Part shown: piece by piece, positions 11,914 through 23,235 of the stretch
Layout: every line of letters begins with the position of its first letter
Numbering within the stretch: the stretch's first letter is position 1
Source: Pseudisothecium myosuroides
Taxonomy: Eukaryota; Streptophyta; Bryopsida; Hypnales; Lembophyllaceae
DNA length: 64,000 nt
Direction: 5' to 3'
Assembly (NCBI GenBank): GCA_951799445.1
Contig: OX637293.1
Coordinates: 20,150,001 to 20,214,000 of the forward strand
Program-made: the position numbers and the translations under genes
Notes under the pieces: generated by a model
What the model was told of the DNA's origin: nothing
Seen by the model: the letters and a program-made list of their open reading frames with translations, nothing else
Databases searched by the model: none

Positions 11914-14900
11914 ATGGCTGATCTTGGAGCGGTGAGAAGCGCGACACCAGCAGAACATCGCCCTATCTGCCGAGTGTAAGCATATTCCGACTCTGCAGAT
12001 ATGATCATTCATGTGCTCCCCGTTGTTGCCTTGGAGTCGTGGATTCGCATGTTGCCCTAGAATTTTGTTTCGCCCTGAATTGAATTGCACAAATGGAGAG
12101 CTCTCCATCAGAGAAACGAGTACTGTTACTGGGAAGAAGTGCGGGACAGAATTGGCCAGGTTGACAGCTTAAGGTTTTAGGGTTTAGGGTTTTAGGGTCA
12201 TCGAGACTGGAACGGTGGATGATTCAATTAGTCGATAAATTTCGACAGATTGTGAGATTGTCTGTTCCTTGGAGTCGTGGATTCGCATGTTGCCCTTGAA
12301 TTTTGTTTCGCTCGGAACCGAAATTCACAAATGGAGAGCTCTTGATCACGAGAAACGCGTACTGTGACTGGGAAGAAGTGCGCGGGACGAATTGGCCAGG
12401 TTGACAGCTTAAGGTTTTAGGTTTTAGGGTTTTAGGGTCATTGAGACTGAAGCGGTGGATGATTCAATTAGTCGATAAATTTCGACAGATTCTGAGGTTC
12501 CTTGACTTGTCTGTTCCTTGGAGTCGTGGATTCGCATGTTGCCCTAGAATTTTGTTTCGCTTTGAACGGAATTTCACAACCGGAGAGCTCTTGATCACGA
12601 GAAACGCACTGGGACTGGGAAGAAGTGCGGGACGGAATTGGCCAGGTTGTGAGCTTAAGGTTTTTTAGGGTTTAGGGTTTTAGGGTCATCGAGACTGAAG
12701 CGGTGGATGATTCAATTAGTCGATAAATTTCGACAGATTCTGAGATTCCTTGACATGTCTGTTGCGCAGATGCACCAGGAACTTCTCCCAGTATACTTGT
12801 CCACGATGCAATATCCGCTACTGTTCTCTGCAGTGCTACAAGGTACGAGTCGATTGGTTGGTCTTTGATTGGAAGGATTTGAAGGAGAAGTGATCGGGTA
12901 TAGTACGCTTAGTGTTTCTTCGAAACTATTTATTTGCTCAATTTCTGGATGGCGTCAATTGGAAGAATTGATTTTAGGGTTTGAGGACTTTGTGACGTAA
13001 TTGCAATTGAGAGTAATCTGCCTTCACCGCATGTTTTTGGCAGAAGCACAGCGTCCGGTGCACCGAGCAATTTGCTCGGGAGAATGTTTTGGAGGAGATG
13101 AAGGACATGAATGCTACCCCTGAGAGTAAGCAGAAGATGATGGAGGCTTTGCAGCGAATCCATTTCGATGAAGAGGGCCGCAGTGTTTTCGAAGATGATT
13201 ACACGCAAGATCTCCAAAGCGAGGAGGATGAAGAACCATCAGGATCAGGTGAGACATTCTCAATAGACATGGCTTGGCCGGTTCTTTCTTGCACCTTTTT
13301 TTTACAATTTATCTGAATTTTTTGCCTATCCTAGCATTTTCATGGCTTTTATGTTAATTAGAAGCTTTGGCTGTTTTGCAAAGTGCACTCATATTAATCG
13401 TTACAATCTTCTATTTACTGATATTTCAGCATTTTCTTTGAAGGATTTGATATGGATGAGCTGCTCTCGGAGGATACTCTACAAAGATTACAAGATGGTG
13501 AACTATTTGATTTTTGTGGCACATCAAAGTTATTGAGGTTATTGTGAGCGCTTAATCGTTTCTGTTAATATCAGACAATGGTGTGATGACTGAAATTTGG
13601 TAGCTTAGATAATTTTAGTCTTAGCCTTAGTTGATGATTTATTTTTTGGTTTGGTTTTCGCAGGACGTGGTATATCGTTTGAAGATCTGTCAGCATCAGA
13701 AAAGAAAGCCTTTCAGAGAGCTGTCGCTGCTGGCAAGTTCAACCATATGATAGAACCCTGGAATCCTTGGTGGACTCATCCTCTTGCGCATAATGTCTCG
13801 CTGACTAAATACGGTACACAATTGGTCCGACCGCTTGAAGAGCAGGCACTGACGGAAGCATTAGTCTTGAATGAAGGCACGCGCTCTGAGGAAGCTTTAC
13901 CTGCTGGTTCTGAAATTCCCTCACCCCCAGACACACCCTTACAAGCAATCAAGGACTTAACATCTAAGCAGCCGTCGCCCTTGCTGGGCGTGCATTTGAC
14001 TGAAACTCTCTATGGATACTGTTTCACACTGCGTTTATTTAATGGTGACTGGGATTCTGACCCGCTGGATGCTGCCTTAGTTCTTCTCGGCATTGCTAAG
14101 GTCCTCGGTGATGGTGCGTCTCCTGAGTCGGTTGGCGCTGCACTGGCTGGGTGTTTGGAAGTCGTTTGTTCACCATCTTTCAAGGATGCAGGAGGTTTCA
14201 GGTTAACTTCTGGCCCAGTGCTTCTTTCTTCAGCTTTTTGTTTTGAGAGTTTCTTGTATTTTGCCACTTGAATGATATTCCTTTTTCGTAGTTCGAATCA
14301 GAAAGAACACTTGGACTTCCGATATCATAATGTTATGATCATATACTTAACCTTTAACTGCCCAAATGACCCAAATTGGTCGCCTCCGTATCTTTAGGAG
14401 TTGAAAGACAACAAAATGTACCAATAGAAAGATAAAAACAGGTTTCGAAGGTTACTTCATTAGTAGCTTCTAAAGTGGATTTTTCCTATTTTTAGCGACG
14501 GCAAGTACATGCACTACGGCCTGGACGTACCGTTGACATCTTGCTTTGCTGGACAGATTTGGAAGCAGTCTTTTTGATGACACCAGCCTTGTGCTTGGAC
14601 TGAAAAGGGAAGGACTTCTATGTGCATTGGCTGATATGAATCGGCTCATTGTATGTGCGCTGAAAGACTTGAAGACAGACGCGAAACACAAGGGTACTTC
14701 TAGCGCAAAACTGCAGGGGGGGTCGAGTTCAACGCGGCTGAAAGCAGATTCAAGCGCGAGAAAGGGCTATTCTAAACACCGTAGTTCAGATTCTAGAAGG
14801 TTACAAACAGCACAGAAAAAGGTTTACTTTATGATGTGCTGGGTAAATGAGCAGAGTAGTGAAGTTTTTGAGGACTTAGTAAGATTAATACAGAAAGAGA

Positions 14901-15034
14901 AGGGTATGATGATTGTTGATACTGGCACTAGGGAAGTGGATAATATTTCATCCAATCATGAAGGCAAAGTCAAGAAGGCTGAAAAAGCAGAAGAAGTTGC
15001 TCCTCGGAAGCCACTAATACAAGAATTAGGCTAA
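11914..15034 (+). CDS. ZNHIT2: ZNHIT2-like zf-HIT domain protein (469 aa, 6 exons)
   Basis: Exons rebuilt by eye: 11914-11975, 12770-12842, 13044-13248, 13444-13497, 13664-14201, 14557-15034. All junctions are GT-AG and in phase, giving 1410 nt. Residues 19-51 form a complete zf-HIT zinc finger with all eight ligands (C19, C22, C31, C34, C39, C43, H47, C51) around the hallmark YTCPRCN and YCSLQCY. An acidic stretch follows (about 95-115), then the family's middle segment with PWNPWW, and a C-terminal part ending in a Lys/Glu-rich tail. The start codon opens the only upstream exon that supplies the first CxxC cysteine: ICR+V spans intron 1. In humans ZNHIT2 binds RUVBL1/2 and helps assemble U5 snRNP; the same role here is inferred from family. 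The best alternative is another zf-HIT paralogue, but the LEEM/FARENV context after the finger fits ZNHIT2. Intron 1 is filled by tandem repeats, and a hAT MITE lies 155 bp upstream. Confidence 0.9.
12024..12769. repeat. Three ~245-bp tandem repeats filling ZNHIT2 intron 1
   Basis: The block 'ccttggagtcgtggattcgc' starts copies near 12031, 12268 and 12517. Each copy continues with 'ggagagctc', 'gggaagaagtgcg', 'ttggccaggttg' and a telomere-like 'ggttttagggtttagggt' tract, then 'gattcaattagtcgataaat'. The third copy runs directly into the intron's 3' splice site: where copies 1 and 2 end 'gtctgttccttgg', copy 3 ends 'gtctgttgcgcag' and exon 2 follows. Thus only the last unit carries the acceptor. 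Confidence 0.85.
14347..14405. mobile_element. Possible tiny TTAA element in ZNHIT2 intron 5
   Basis: The stretch starts TTAACCTTTAACTGCCC and ends CTTTAGGAGTTGAA, which is an imperfect inverted repeat of the TTAACCCCTAAAG type. The inside shares 'ggtcg-cc' and 'ttaactgccca' words with the right end of the element at 56440-57271. It is very short and its target duplication is imperfect, so the call is tentative. Confidence 0.3.
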
Positions 15035-15852
15035 CATTTTTACACCTCAGGGCGCATGAGTTTTCTCTCTGTACTTAAGTCTTTGTTATTGCTCCATTGA
15101 TTTGTCCCTGCCTTGCCAATCTGGAAAGTTTTAATCATTGATATAATTGAGCGAGGACAGCCACATCGTCTAGAGAATTTTCTCTTGTTTTTACTTCATC
15201 AGTATTGAGGGCTCATTCGTGGTCAGAAATGGGCCAGCTATACCTTGGTTCCATATCTTTTGGCAGCCTTTGGAACTGAAGCAAAAGCTGGACGTTGAAG
15301 AGAATCGGTGCCATACGAGATAAGCTAATGTTTTGTGATTTTGTCCCTTTAGTTGGTATAAATCTCTTAAATTTTACAGTCCTGTTCGTTACTACAGTGA
15401 GCGGGACAGCCAAAAGTAAGGTGTAGTGAGAAGTGACCAAATATTAAGCGTTTCCCTAACTAGCATAATTCCTGGGCGTCAAAATTGGTTGTTGGAGGGG
15501 AGATGAAAACCATGTTTTGGCCTCCGTTCAAGGAAAAACTGATACGTCACTCATGGAGCTTCCAAAAATCGAGAAGATGCACAAAATCCAGCCCCTTCCC
15601 CAGGAATTATGAAATCATCCATTTCTGTCACAAGGAGAATCTGAGAATCACAATGAGTTTTTTGCGAATATTTTCTTGGAGAATTGCTCACAATTGTGAT
15701 TACTCAGATGAGTTCATTACAGGGCATAACTCTAGTATCATTATACTTAGAAAACTAATCTTTCGAGAGCCTTCTAACAGAATCCACAAGATCTTATGCA
15801 ACTTCAAAATCCCTGCCAGGTAACCTTGATATCGACATTGTCGAACGCAGGA
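15035..15852. other. Convergent intergenic spacer between ZNHIT2 and Sm-G
   Basis: Both genes should place their 3' UTRs and poly(A) sites here. A canonical AATAAA was not found close to either stop codon, which is common in plants. The 112-codon plus-strand frame at 15485-15823 lacks splice context and motifs and is not called as a gene. Confidence 0.6.
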
Positions 15853-16754
15853 TCAGGACGTTCTCACAGGTTCCAGAGCTTCGATCATGACAACGCTGTT
15901 TCCTCGTATAACCTGCCACACATATATCCAGTTAGCTCACAGCATGACCTCTAAAAATATGTCACTATCCGGTTATGAAAGGTGCACGGAGATGGAAAAC
16001 ACAAATCAGGACCATAGCCAGCACATGTGAACTCAGAAGATCAAGAGCAGAGGTCTCACCACCATGCCGATCTCATTTTTATCTGCACCGTTGATCTCGA
16101 CCGTGTTGTCCAGCACAAGGTTCATAAACTGATCAAACCCACGCAAAACTCCAACCACGTTCCTGCCGGCATTGAGCTTGACTGCAACAAAACAGAATTA
16201 CTTGATGAGACTGGTTTCCAATTAAGTTGCATAGGGTACAAACCAACAGAGCTTGGGAAATGTTTGCCTCATCAACATATTTCCACTGTGCCAGTCTAAA
16301 AATTAGTGGCAAATTGTGAGATTACTTCTAAGGGTACATTCACACGAAGGGGGAATATCTTAACCTTGCGAGCGATAAATTAAACTCCAAAAGATGGAGG
16401 AGGTCAGATTACCAGATTAATGTGGTCATCTCTCAAAATTAAGATACCCCCTGAATCATCCCTCCAATCTCAACCCTCCACTGGAGCAAGAAAAAATTTA
16501 ATATCTCAAGTTTACGTTATCTCCTTGCTATGAACATGACATGACCTATAATGCGTTACAAACTACAACTCCACTGGTACCAACAGGTCGTCAAAGTTTC
16601 AACTGCAATTGTTCCCAAACCTAAGATACGGTACAGTGTAAATAAAAAATATGGAAACCAAAAAGCCCGTCATTCAGATCAGAACACAACACTTACTGTT
16701 CAGCTTCTTGTCCATGTACTTCTTCAAATCGGGAGGCTGGCCTGACTTGCTCAT
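15853..16754 (-). CDS. SNRPG: Small nuclear ribonucleoprotein G (Sm-G), 79 aa, 3 coding exons
   Basis: Coding exons on the minus strand: 16697-16754, 16060-16181, 15853-15912 (240 nt in all), GT-AG and in phase. The product begins MSKSGQPPDLKKYMDKKLN, the standard Sm-G N-terminus. It carries Sm motif 1 in exon 2 (KLNAGRNVVGVLRGFDQFMN) and Sm motif 2 in exon 3 (VIRGNSVVMIEALE), and ends EPVRTS. The length equals that of the family (about 76-80 aa). Sm-G is one of seven proteins forming the ring on U1, U2, U4 and U5 snRNAs, in the nucleus after cytoplasmic assembly. LSM7 is the nearest alternative, but the N-terminus and FDQFMNLVLDNTVE are of Sm-G type. The gene faces ZNHIT2 tail to tail. Telo-box words lie in its leader. 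Confidence 0.95.
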
Positions 16755-17210
16755 GGTGGAGGAGAGACGAAACAAAACCTGCCAAATAAACTCCTGCAAA
16801 CAAGGCGCAATCCACTGTTCATCATTTCATCGTCGCAACCCCTCCTAAAACCCTAAACCTTCGCAACAGCAATAACGAAACTCCAAACTCCCACAATTTA
16901 CAAAGTTTTCCTTATACTCACGCCTCTAATACCAGTGATGGTCAACAAACTTAACAAAGCGTAAAAACTTCACATTAGTTCAGAACAAACGCAGAAAGTG
17001 AGTCGAGGAGACAAGAAAAACGATGAAACAAAGAGAAATAGAACGGAAGGAAACCAAATTGGCGTAGCGTGTACGAACCTAACACACGCAAAGAAACGAG
17101 CGCGACGTGCGTGGAGAACGACCCAGATTTTGTTTCGCTCCGAAGCTCTCGAAACGAAAACAAAAACTCCCGCGTTTCTTTACTGGTGAAGGAAAGTTAG
17201 GGTTTCTTGT
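16755..17210 (-). promoter_or_regulatory. 5' leader and promoter region of Sm-G with telo-boxes and a probable UTR intron
   Basis: On the minus strand a good donor (GTGAGTATAAGG, first base 16921) and an acceptor (TTTGCAG before 16793) predict a 128-bp intron in the 5' UTR (16794-16921). Two telo-box words, TTAGGGTTT on the minus-strand complement, lie at 16848-16856 and 17197-17205. Such boxes are common near transcription starts of plant translation and RNA-processing genes. No clear TATA box was seen. Confidence 0.5.
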
Positions 17211-18429
17211 CTCCGACACTGCTTGCTGGTCAAGCATATGGTGGTATCCTATTTAAATTATTCTATTTAAATTTTGGGGTCAGAGTTCTGAAATTTTATA
17301 GTGGAATTTTAAATGAAATTTTAAAGTGAAGAAGATTCAAAGTCTGATAACTCAGTCTACAAGGTGAAAAAAAAAAATCCAATCCATGAATCAATTATAA
17401 ACGCTAATATCTTGCAATGTACATGGTCAAAGTTTTATATTCCACACATGTATTTATTATAGTTCGTTGGCAAAAAATATTTCTAAAAATATTTGTTAGA
17501 TTTTTTGAAATATCATTATTACTATTAATTGTATGGAGAAGAAACAAATCTTTTATAATTAGGTATAATTTGCCAAATCACATTCACCAATTTTAATTAA
17601 CTCATCGGCAATAAAATGTTGAACTTGATCATTGAATATAATACTAGTCTTGTGCATATCCTATAGTTGAAAATTTATCCATAAATTTTTGAAACCTCAA
17701 ACTCGGACATTTGTGCATTAGAACTAAAACTTTGTTGATTCTACTATGCAATCATCCTAATGATTTAGTTTGTTCTTCTATCTTATTCCTACTTGTACTT
17801 CACCGCTAAAGTTTTGTAGTGATTTAAGGCCCAAAATTGCTTCAAAATACTCATACCCAAAATAAGGCTATAATATTCATTTATACATTTTCTAATATAT
17901 CTAATTATAAGATCTTTTAGTTAACTTGTTCAAGTACATCCTTTTAAAATTTTAGATTGAACCCCTTGACCTATTATAAGATCAATGTGTCCAAACTTTA
18001 AAAAGTAGGTTTTTGAAGCCCTTCCTACAGGTGAAGTTATATTTTCCAACATCTTAGGAAAAAACACGCATGTTCTATTAGCCAATATCCTGCAAAACGG
18101 TTTAAGAAAACATGCAAAAAAATTCAACCAAAAAGACTTTCATATCCATCTTTAAGAAAATATTAATGTAGAAGGTAGTAGTACTTAATGAAAGAAACAA
18201 GACGTGTGGGCCCTCAAGAATCACCTACAAAATGTCATATTGAAGAAAGTTGGATCTACTGTAAAAGATTAATTTTCAAATTTTATTGTTTCAAAATTTT
18301 CAGTTTTGTAACCATCATAGAGCATCTTTTTTATTTTTATTGTGAGGAAGATGATAAATCAAATAGCATGACAAGCTTTAAGTAAAATAGATATTGTGTT
18401 TGTATGGTAAAAATCCGGGTCTTAGTAAG
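17211..18429. other. No gene seen
   Basis: AT-rich intergenic DNA upstream of Sm-G. Short frames of about 65 codons (minus 17930-18127, plus 18188-18385) show no domain or splice context. Confidence 0.5.
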
Positions 18430-19570
18430 TGGTTTGGATACTCCAAGAACCCAAGACAATCACAAGTCTTCTCCATACTGCTTTTCGAATGTTGGTTGAT
18501 CCATTGATTTCTACTGTATCTCGGCACCATAGCTGATAATAGTAGGGACTTCAGATTGTGAACAAAATCATATATTATACTAAGCCAAATTTGGCAGGGG
18601 ATCGTAGACAAGCTTGACCTTTAATGAAGTCCACATCGTAGTGGAAGTAACCCTCAGCGTATCTCTCTTTCATGTGAAGCTGACAATAAACAATTCGATT
18701 GCTAATCATGAAAGGGACCAAATGTACTGTACAAATTGCACGAGAAATGATGAAATCCTTCCTTCTCGTTATGCCAAGAATTTGCCCCTTTTACGAATAA
18801 AAAAGCATCCTCACATATTGCGGCAAAACATCTTCTGGAACAACACTAGCCAATTTTATCTGGCACCTTAAGTCAATTACAAAATCAACCACCATAGCCA
18901 GATACTCTTGTACTTCATCTGCATGTTTTTTTCACCTAGCCTGTCAATTCCTAGCTTAGTTTCCATGCAAGTCTCTTTTGCGTATAGTTTGCTTCAAACT
19001 ATTCATGTTTCAAAATGCCACAAGTCATTACCAGAATTGTCCACAGTCCTTTGCAGCTTCAATGTTCTCAAAAGTCTTACCGCTCTAAACAATCCCATAT
19101 CAGAACAAATTGGAATGAGCAAGCTCGGTTGGAGTGGTCATGTCATGGTGAACCTTTAGTTCTTTGCAGATTCAACTGGAATTGAGCTTCAGATCAACTT
19201 GGAATTCACCATTTCTCAAAAATATTTGAACCAAGCCCTGCGTAACGTACTTGTGATAGGTGATTTGATCCTCATTTTGTTTACTAGAACGCAACTCGTT
19301 GTCTGTAGACTTGAAAATGTGGCACTTGCATGGTGCAAGCAACGGGAGACTATCCAGCACGATTGCACCTGCCATTCATCACATCCATCTATTTCAGATA
19401 CGCATTTGACGGAATTAACGAGACCATATAACACCACTTTGGAATTCGTCGAAAATGAAGGCAAGTTGAGGACTGAACGACTGGACCTCGTAACTCCTCC
19501 AGCTGCTCTGTCAGCACAGAACACTTCTCTGCTCTGCCATTACCTTGCACATTCACGAAAGGCTAATTAC
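18430..19570 (-). other. Coding-like but unrecognised relic
   Basis: Base composition is more balanced than in the flanks, and both strands carry frames of 65-130 codons. The minus strand reads most like protein: a frame ending near 19172 contains LLAPCKCHIF and NEDQITYHKYVTQGLVQIF. It is preceded in another frame by KVVLYGLVNSVKCVSEIDG (19270-19520). Around 18600-18880 another minus-strand frame reads LPQYVRMLF, then a stop, then further coding-like sequence. Frame changes and stops suggest a decayed gene or an intron-rich fragment. No family was recognised. Confidence 0.25.
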
Positions 19571-19734
19571 ATTGCACAGACACCAAAGGCTATATAATTG
19601 CATTTGAGCGGTCAACAAAGTCTCACTATATTGTAGTCACCAAAGCAACCTAAATACATTACTCGCTGCAATAATACTTTGCAAGATCCCAAGATCCCTG
19701 TATATGCCATGTCCGAAATCTTCAACAAATTCTG

Positions 19735-21372
19735 TTAAAACTGGGCACGGGTCTCTTCCAACAGCCACTGGCTGAGAAGCTCCATGTAGGACTCCATCGT
19801 GCTATGTCGAAATGGGATTGGCAGTATCTGAAAAAACTCGCATTAGATTATACACCATTTTACAAATTCCAGCCAAATGGCTAGAACAGAAATTTCTTGG
19901 CTAATTTCATTAAAGGTGCTTATGGGAATAATTAGCCATAAGTGTAGGATTTGCAAAAAAATGTGAAAGTGAACCAAAAGATGTATCAAACATAATAGGT
20001 TGCTGCAAATTCATTCAAAAATCCAGAACATCCTACCAAAACTTAAAGGCTGAATTATTTTCGCTAACTTCGAAAAAACAAATTATCACGACTGCTATGG
20101 TCGAGGAGAATAAAAACACTGCGGAATGAAATCAACCTGATAGGACGTAGCAGCGAATGCCAGGGATTTCCAGAATTGTGCCAGAGAAGTCAAATTTTTG
20201 CAAGAACCTTTGCAAAGTGGCCAGAATATTCAGCCAAATATGGCTATCATAAATTAAGGCTGTTGAAATCCTGCGAATTTTGAAAACATCACAATATCAA
20301 TGCCTGAGATTAAGGAGCGCAGAGAAGTAGAAGAACAATGAAGAACGAAATCAACAGGGAATGCCGGAGTAATTCTGCTCGCAGAACACCACAACATGTG
20401 ATTATGGACCACGGAGATGAAGAAGAACAATGCGGAACAAATACACTGAGATCGCCAACTGTGTCGACATACACCTGCAAAACCATGACAACCATGGTAT
20501 TCCATATTTACAACTTTGATAACATGTCTCATTACTCAAATATACGTTTGAGATGATCTTTGCCAGTTAAAGTTTTCCTACAGCATGCTTAGCAATGAAA
20601 CTGATATTATTGAAACCTAGATGCAGCTTGTTGACAAACCTCTGATAGAAGAACTCCCAGATCCAAAGTAAATCCTTACATTTTCCAAGATAAATTTGAT
20701 TTCTTGCCAGAGAGCATGATCCTTGCTCATACCTCGACAACGTTGCTGCATTAAACCCTAAACCTTTGAAATCCATTCTGCAAATTCCAGCGCAATGAAA
20801 CCAGAAGTTGCCAATTCCGCGAGCCCCTACTACACCCCGACACACCAAATAATTCCAACGCTGTACAAATCTTCTACTCCCAATCGCGGACACAGAGTAC
20901 CACAACTTCAATCCCAAACGAACACACCTCACATTCCGCTCAAACACAAACTAAACACTAATTCCAAACCCAAAATGAAAATTCCACCACCAAAGTCCGT
21001 CAATCGCTACAAATTCCTCAAAATCAAACTTGAACATGATTGATTGTAGAAACGACTAGCGAGCGATTGTAGCTAACAATCCAGTTTGAGGAGAAGCTCC
21101 GACAACAGCCCAGGCCATCAGCTTAGAAGCTCCAAGTCGAAACCTTACACCAGCAACGAAACACAACCAACGCAAACTTCACAAAAGCTGCACAAGCGGC
21201 AGTCACGAACTCAAAAAAACACGACGACACCCGCAAGCTCACTGCAAGCCGTCGTGGCGACCAAACCAAGACGCAATCGCATCGCGTTCCCGGAGTTCCC
21301 CGCTCCCGAAGTTCCCGTTGGGCCGCGACGTTCCCCTCATTGGGAGCGTCAGCGTTTCCAATGGGGCCCATA
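19735..21372 (-). other. Possible minus-strand transcription unit of unknown function
   Basis: Three hints point the same way. A GC-rich block (21040-21372) in otherwise AT-rich DNA could be a promoter or 5' UTR. A possible first exon (20733-20776) starts MDFKGLGFNAATLSR and meets the donor GTATGAG. A possible last exon (19735-19827) follows a good acceptor (TTTTTTCAG) and reads ESYMELLSQWLLEETRAQF before a stop. Between them, at about 20450-20480, a segment after TTTTGCAG reads VYVDTVGD, a string typical of RNase H2 subunit A, but the next residues do not continue that family. The exons could not be joined into one protein. It may be a non-coding RNA, a decayed gene or an unknown small gene. 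Confidence 0.3.
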
Positions 21373-21590
21373 AAAATTAAATTGCTAATAACTTTGACAA
21401 AAATCTAAGAATTTTCAATCTTAATGGTGAGAGTGTTTTAGTAATCAATGTATATTCTAAGTTTTTGTTTTATTTTCAAATTTTCAAAATTGTGTACAAT
21501 AAACAACTTCATTTGTTTTTTTGCCTTCATTGCCAACAAAATAAAATTCCTTGTAAATTTCATCACATAAGTCAAAATTGAATGGCTTAA

Positions 21591-22173
21591 CCCCTAAAGC
21601 CCAGAGTCATATTTCGGGCAGAATTTGTGAAAAACTGCCATTTTTATGGCAGCGAGAAGAGAATAAAAAATAAAAGTTTTTTTTCAAAATTAAATCGTAC
21701 AAATTTGTACTAGAATACCATAGGAATGTGTAGAAACAATTTCAGAAACTTTGACCGCATGGATTTAAAGATTATAACGTTTGAAGTTAGAAGAATTTTT
21801 TTTAGCCTTGTCCAACAGGGCCAGCAGACTTTAATTCCTCCTAGAATGAGGTTTTTATGCTGCGCATGCTTATTTTTTTTTACATTTGCATCTTATATCA
21901 TGTAAGTTACATACATGCCAAATTTTAGAAGTTAATGAGCTTATTTGCAAAAGATTCTCAAAAGATTCCCAAATTGCCTGAGCTGCCAGAAAAGTTCAGG
22001 GCAGCATAACTTTTGATCTAGGCATCCAATTGGAAAAAAAATTAAATTTTCACTACTGGGGTACATATCTACACCATGTACCAAAATTTCATGAACATCC
22101 AACCAAAATTGACTTCATAGGAACCTATCCGGATTTTCAATTGTCCGTTCAACGGACAAATGTCCTTAAGGGG
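21591..22173 (-). mobile_element. Short TTAA-flanked element (copy D), 583 bp
   Basis: TTAA lies at 21587-21590 and 22174-22177, with ends CCCCTAAAGCCC and CTTAAGGGG. Its left 200 bases match the complement of the right end of the long copies ('ctgccatttttatggca', 'aggaatgtgtagaaacaatttc'). The right part is different and carries 'gtccgttcaacggac'. It looks like a shorter subfamily of the 0.9-kb elements. Confidence 0.7.
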
Positions 22174-22324
22174 TTAAAGGTTTTTGTATAGATATCAATC
22201 TATCCACCCAAATATAATTGATTGATCTATTTTTAGAAACTATTTTGTCTTCATACTTTAACATTGAAATTTTAAAAAGCTTATAACTTTTGCAATACTT
22301 AATGGAATAATTTATAATGAAACT

Positions 22325-23235
22325 TCAATTTTTGGCAACATAGCAATTTTGAGTAGCTCACTACAAATAGAACTTTTATTTTTTCCTTAAGATTTTTATA
22401 CAACATGTGATCAAGGAGTAGCTTAAGGTGCAATAATTTTTATAACTTCTTAGTATATGATTAAAAAATTATTGTATAAAATGTAATTTTTGTTGCTCAG
22501 TGCGTAGCTCAGGTAGTTAAAAAAAGTCACTTTTCTTAAAATAAAAATTTGAAACTGATTTATTACATTTATATATACATAGAAGGCTTTGAATCATTCC
22601 ATTATGATTAACAAGATGAAAATTATGAAGAATTTTAGTTTGGAGGCAATTATAGAATCTCTATAGTAACTCTAAAATAAACTTTGAAGTCCTTTATTTA
22701 ACTCAATTTCCAATATTTTGAAAATTTTTAGAACCGTTGGATGTAGACTGATTGTTTATTACAACATTACAACCATTGGATTGGCATTTTTTTAATTCCA
22801 TAACATTTTTTTCTTAACAATTTAGTATTTTAAATCATACTCTACTTCTTTCTAGTTACTATTTTTTTTCAAGCATGCATATGAAATATTTTTTTTATTA
22901 AATCATCTAAATGTATTTCTAACTTATTTCTTCAACATATTATAGAAATTTGCAAGTTGTAGGATCTACACATTTGTGTTTAAAAAGTTTGAAAGATGAA
23001 ACCTAACCATTTAGGAAGAGTTGAAATTACTTCTTTTTGAAATTCAAGCACCACAATCTTACAATTGGTAAGGTTTCTTATTATGAATTTTAGGAGGATG
23101 TACTCTAATAAGTTAACTATAGGATCCTAGGGTTAAAGTTGTCGTAGGTATAAATATATATAAAGAATTTAACCTTGCTTTGAATTTGAGTACTTTGAAG
23201 TAGTTTTGGGCCTAAGAACATAGAATTACTTCAAC
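22325..23235 (+). mobile_element. Decayed TTAA-family element (copy G)
   Basis: Internal blocks follow copy C in order: 'ttggcaacatagcaatttt', 'tttatacaacatgtgatcaagg', 'acatagaaggctttgaatca', 'ttgtttattacaacattac' and, more weakly, the end ('aagtagttttgggcctaagaacata'). Both terminal CCCCTAAAG repeats are lost, so this is an old copy. It begins about 150 bp after copy D. Confidence 0.6.

Noticed and set aside
11815..12108. 97-codon minus-strand frame over ZNHIT2 exon 1
   Set aside because: It lies antisense to an exon that is required to complete the zf-HIT zinc finger, and has no domain of its own.
12130..12720. Telomere-like TTTAGGG words taken as an interstitial telomere
   Set aside because: They occur once per intron repeat as short degenerate tracts, not as a long array; they are part of the duplicated unit.
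13430..13443. Alternative acceptor for ZNHIT2 exon 4 at 'atatttcag' (13429)
   Set aside because: Using it shifts the reading frame and destroys GFDMDELLSEDTLQRLQDG. The acceptor 'ctttgaag' at 13443 keeps the frame with both neighbours.
15485..15823. 112-codon plus-strand frame between ZNHIT2 and Sm-G
   Set aside because: Low similarity to protein-like composition, no motif, and it sits where both genes need their 3' ends.
21086..21373. 95-codon plus-strand frame in the GC-rich block
   Set aside because: It is explained by GC-rich, stop-poor sequence. The minus-strand hints of a promoter and leader are more consistent.
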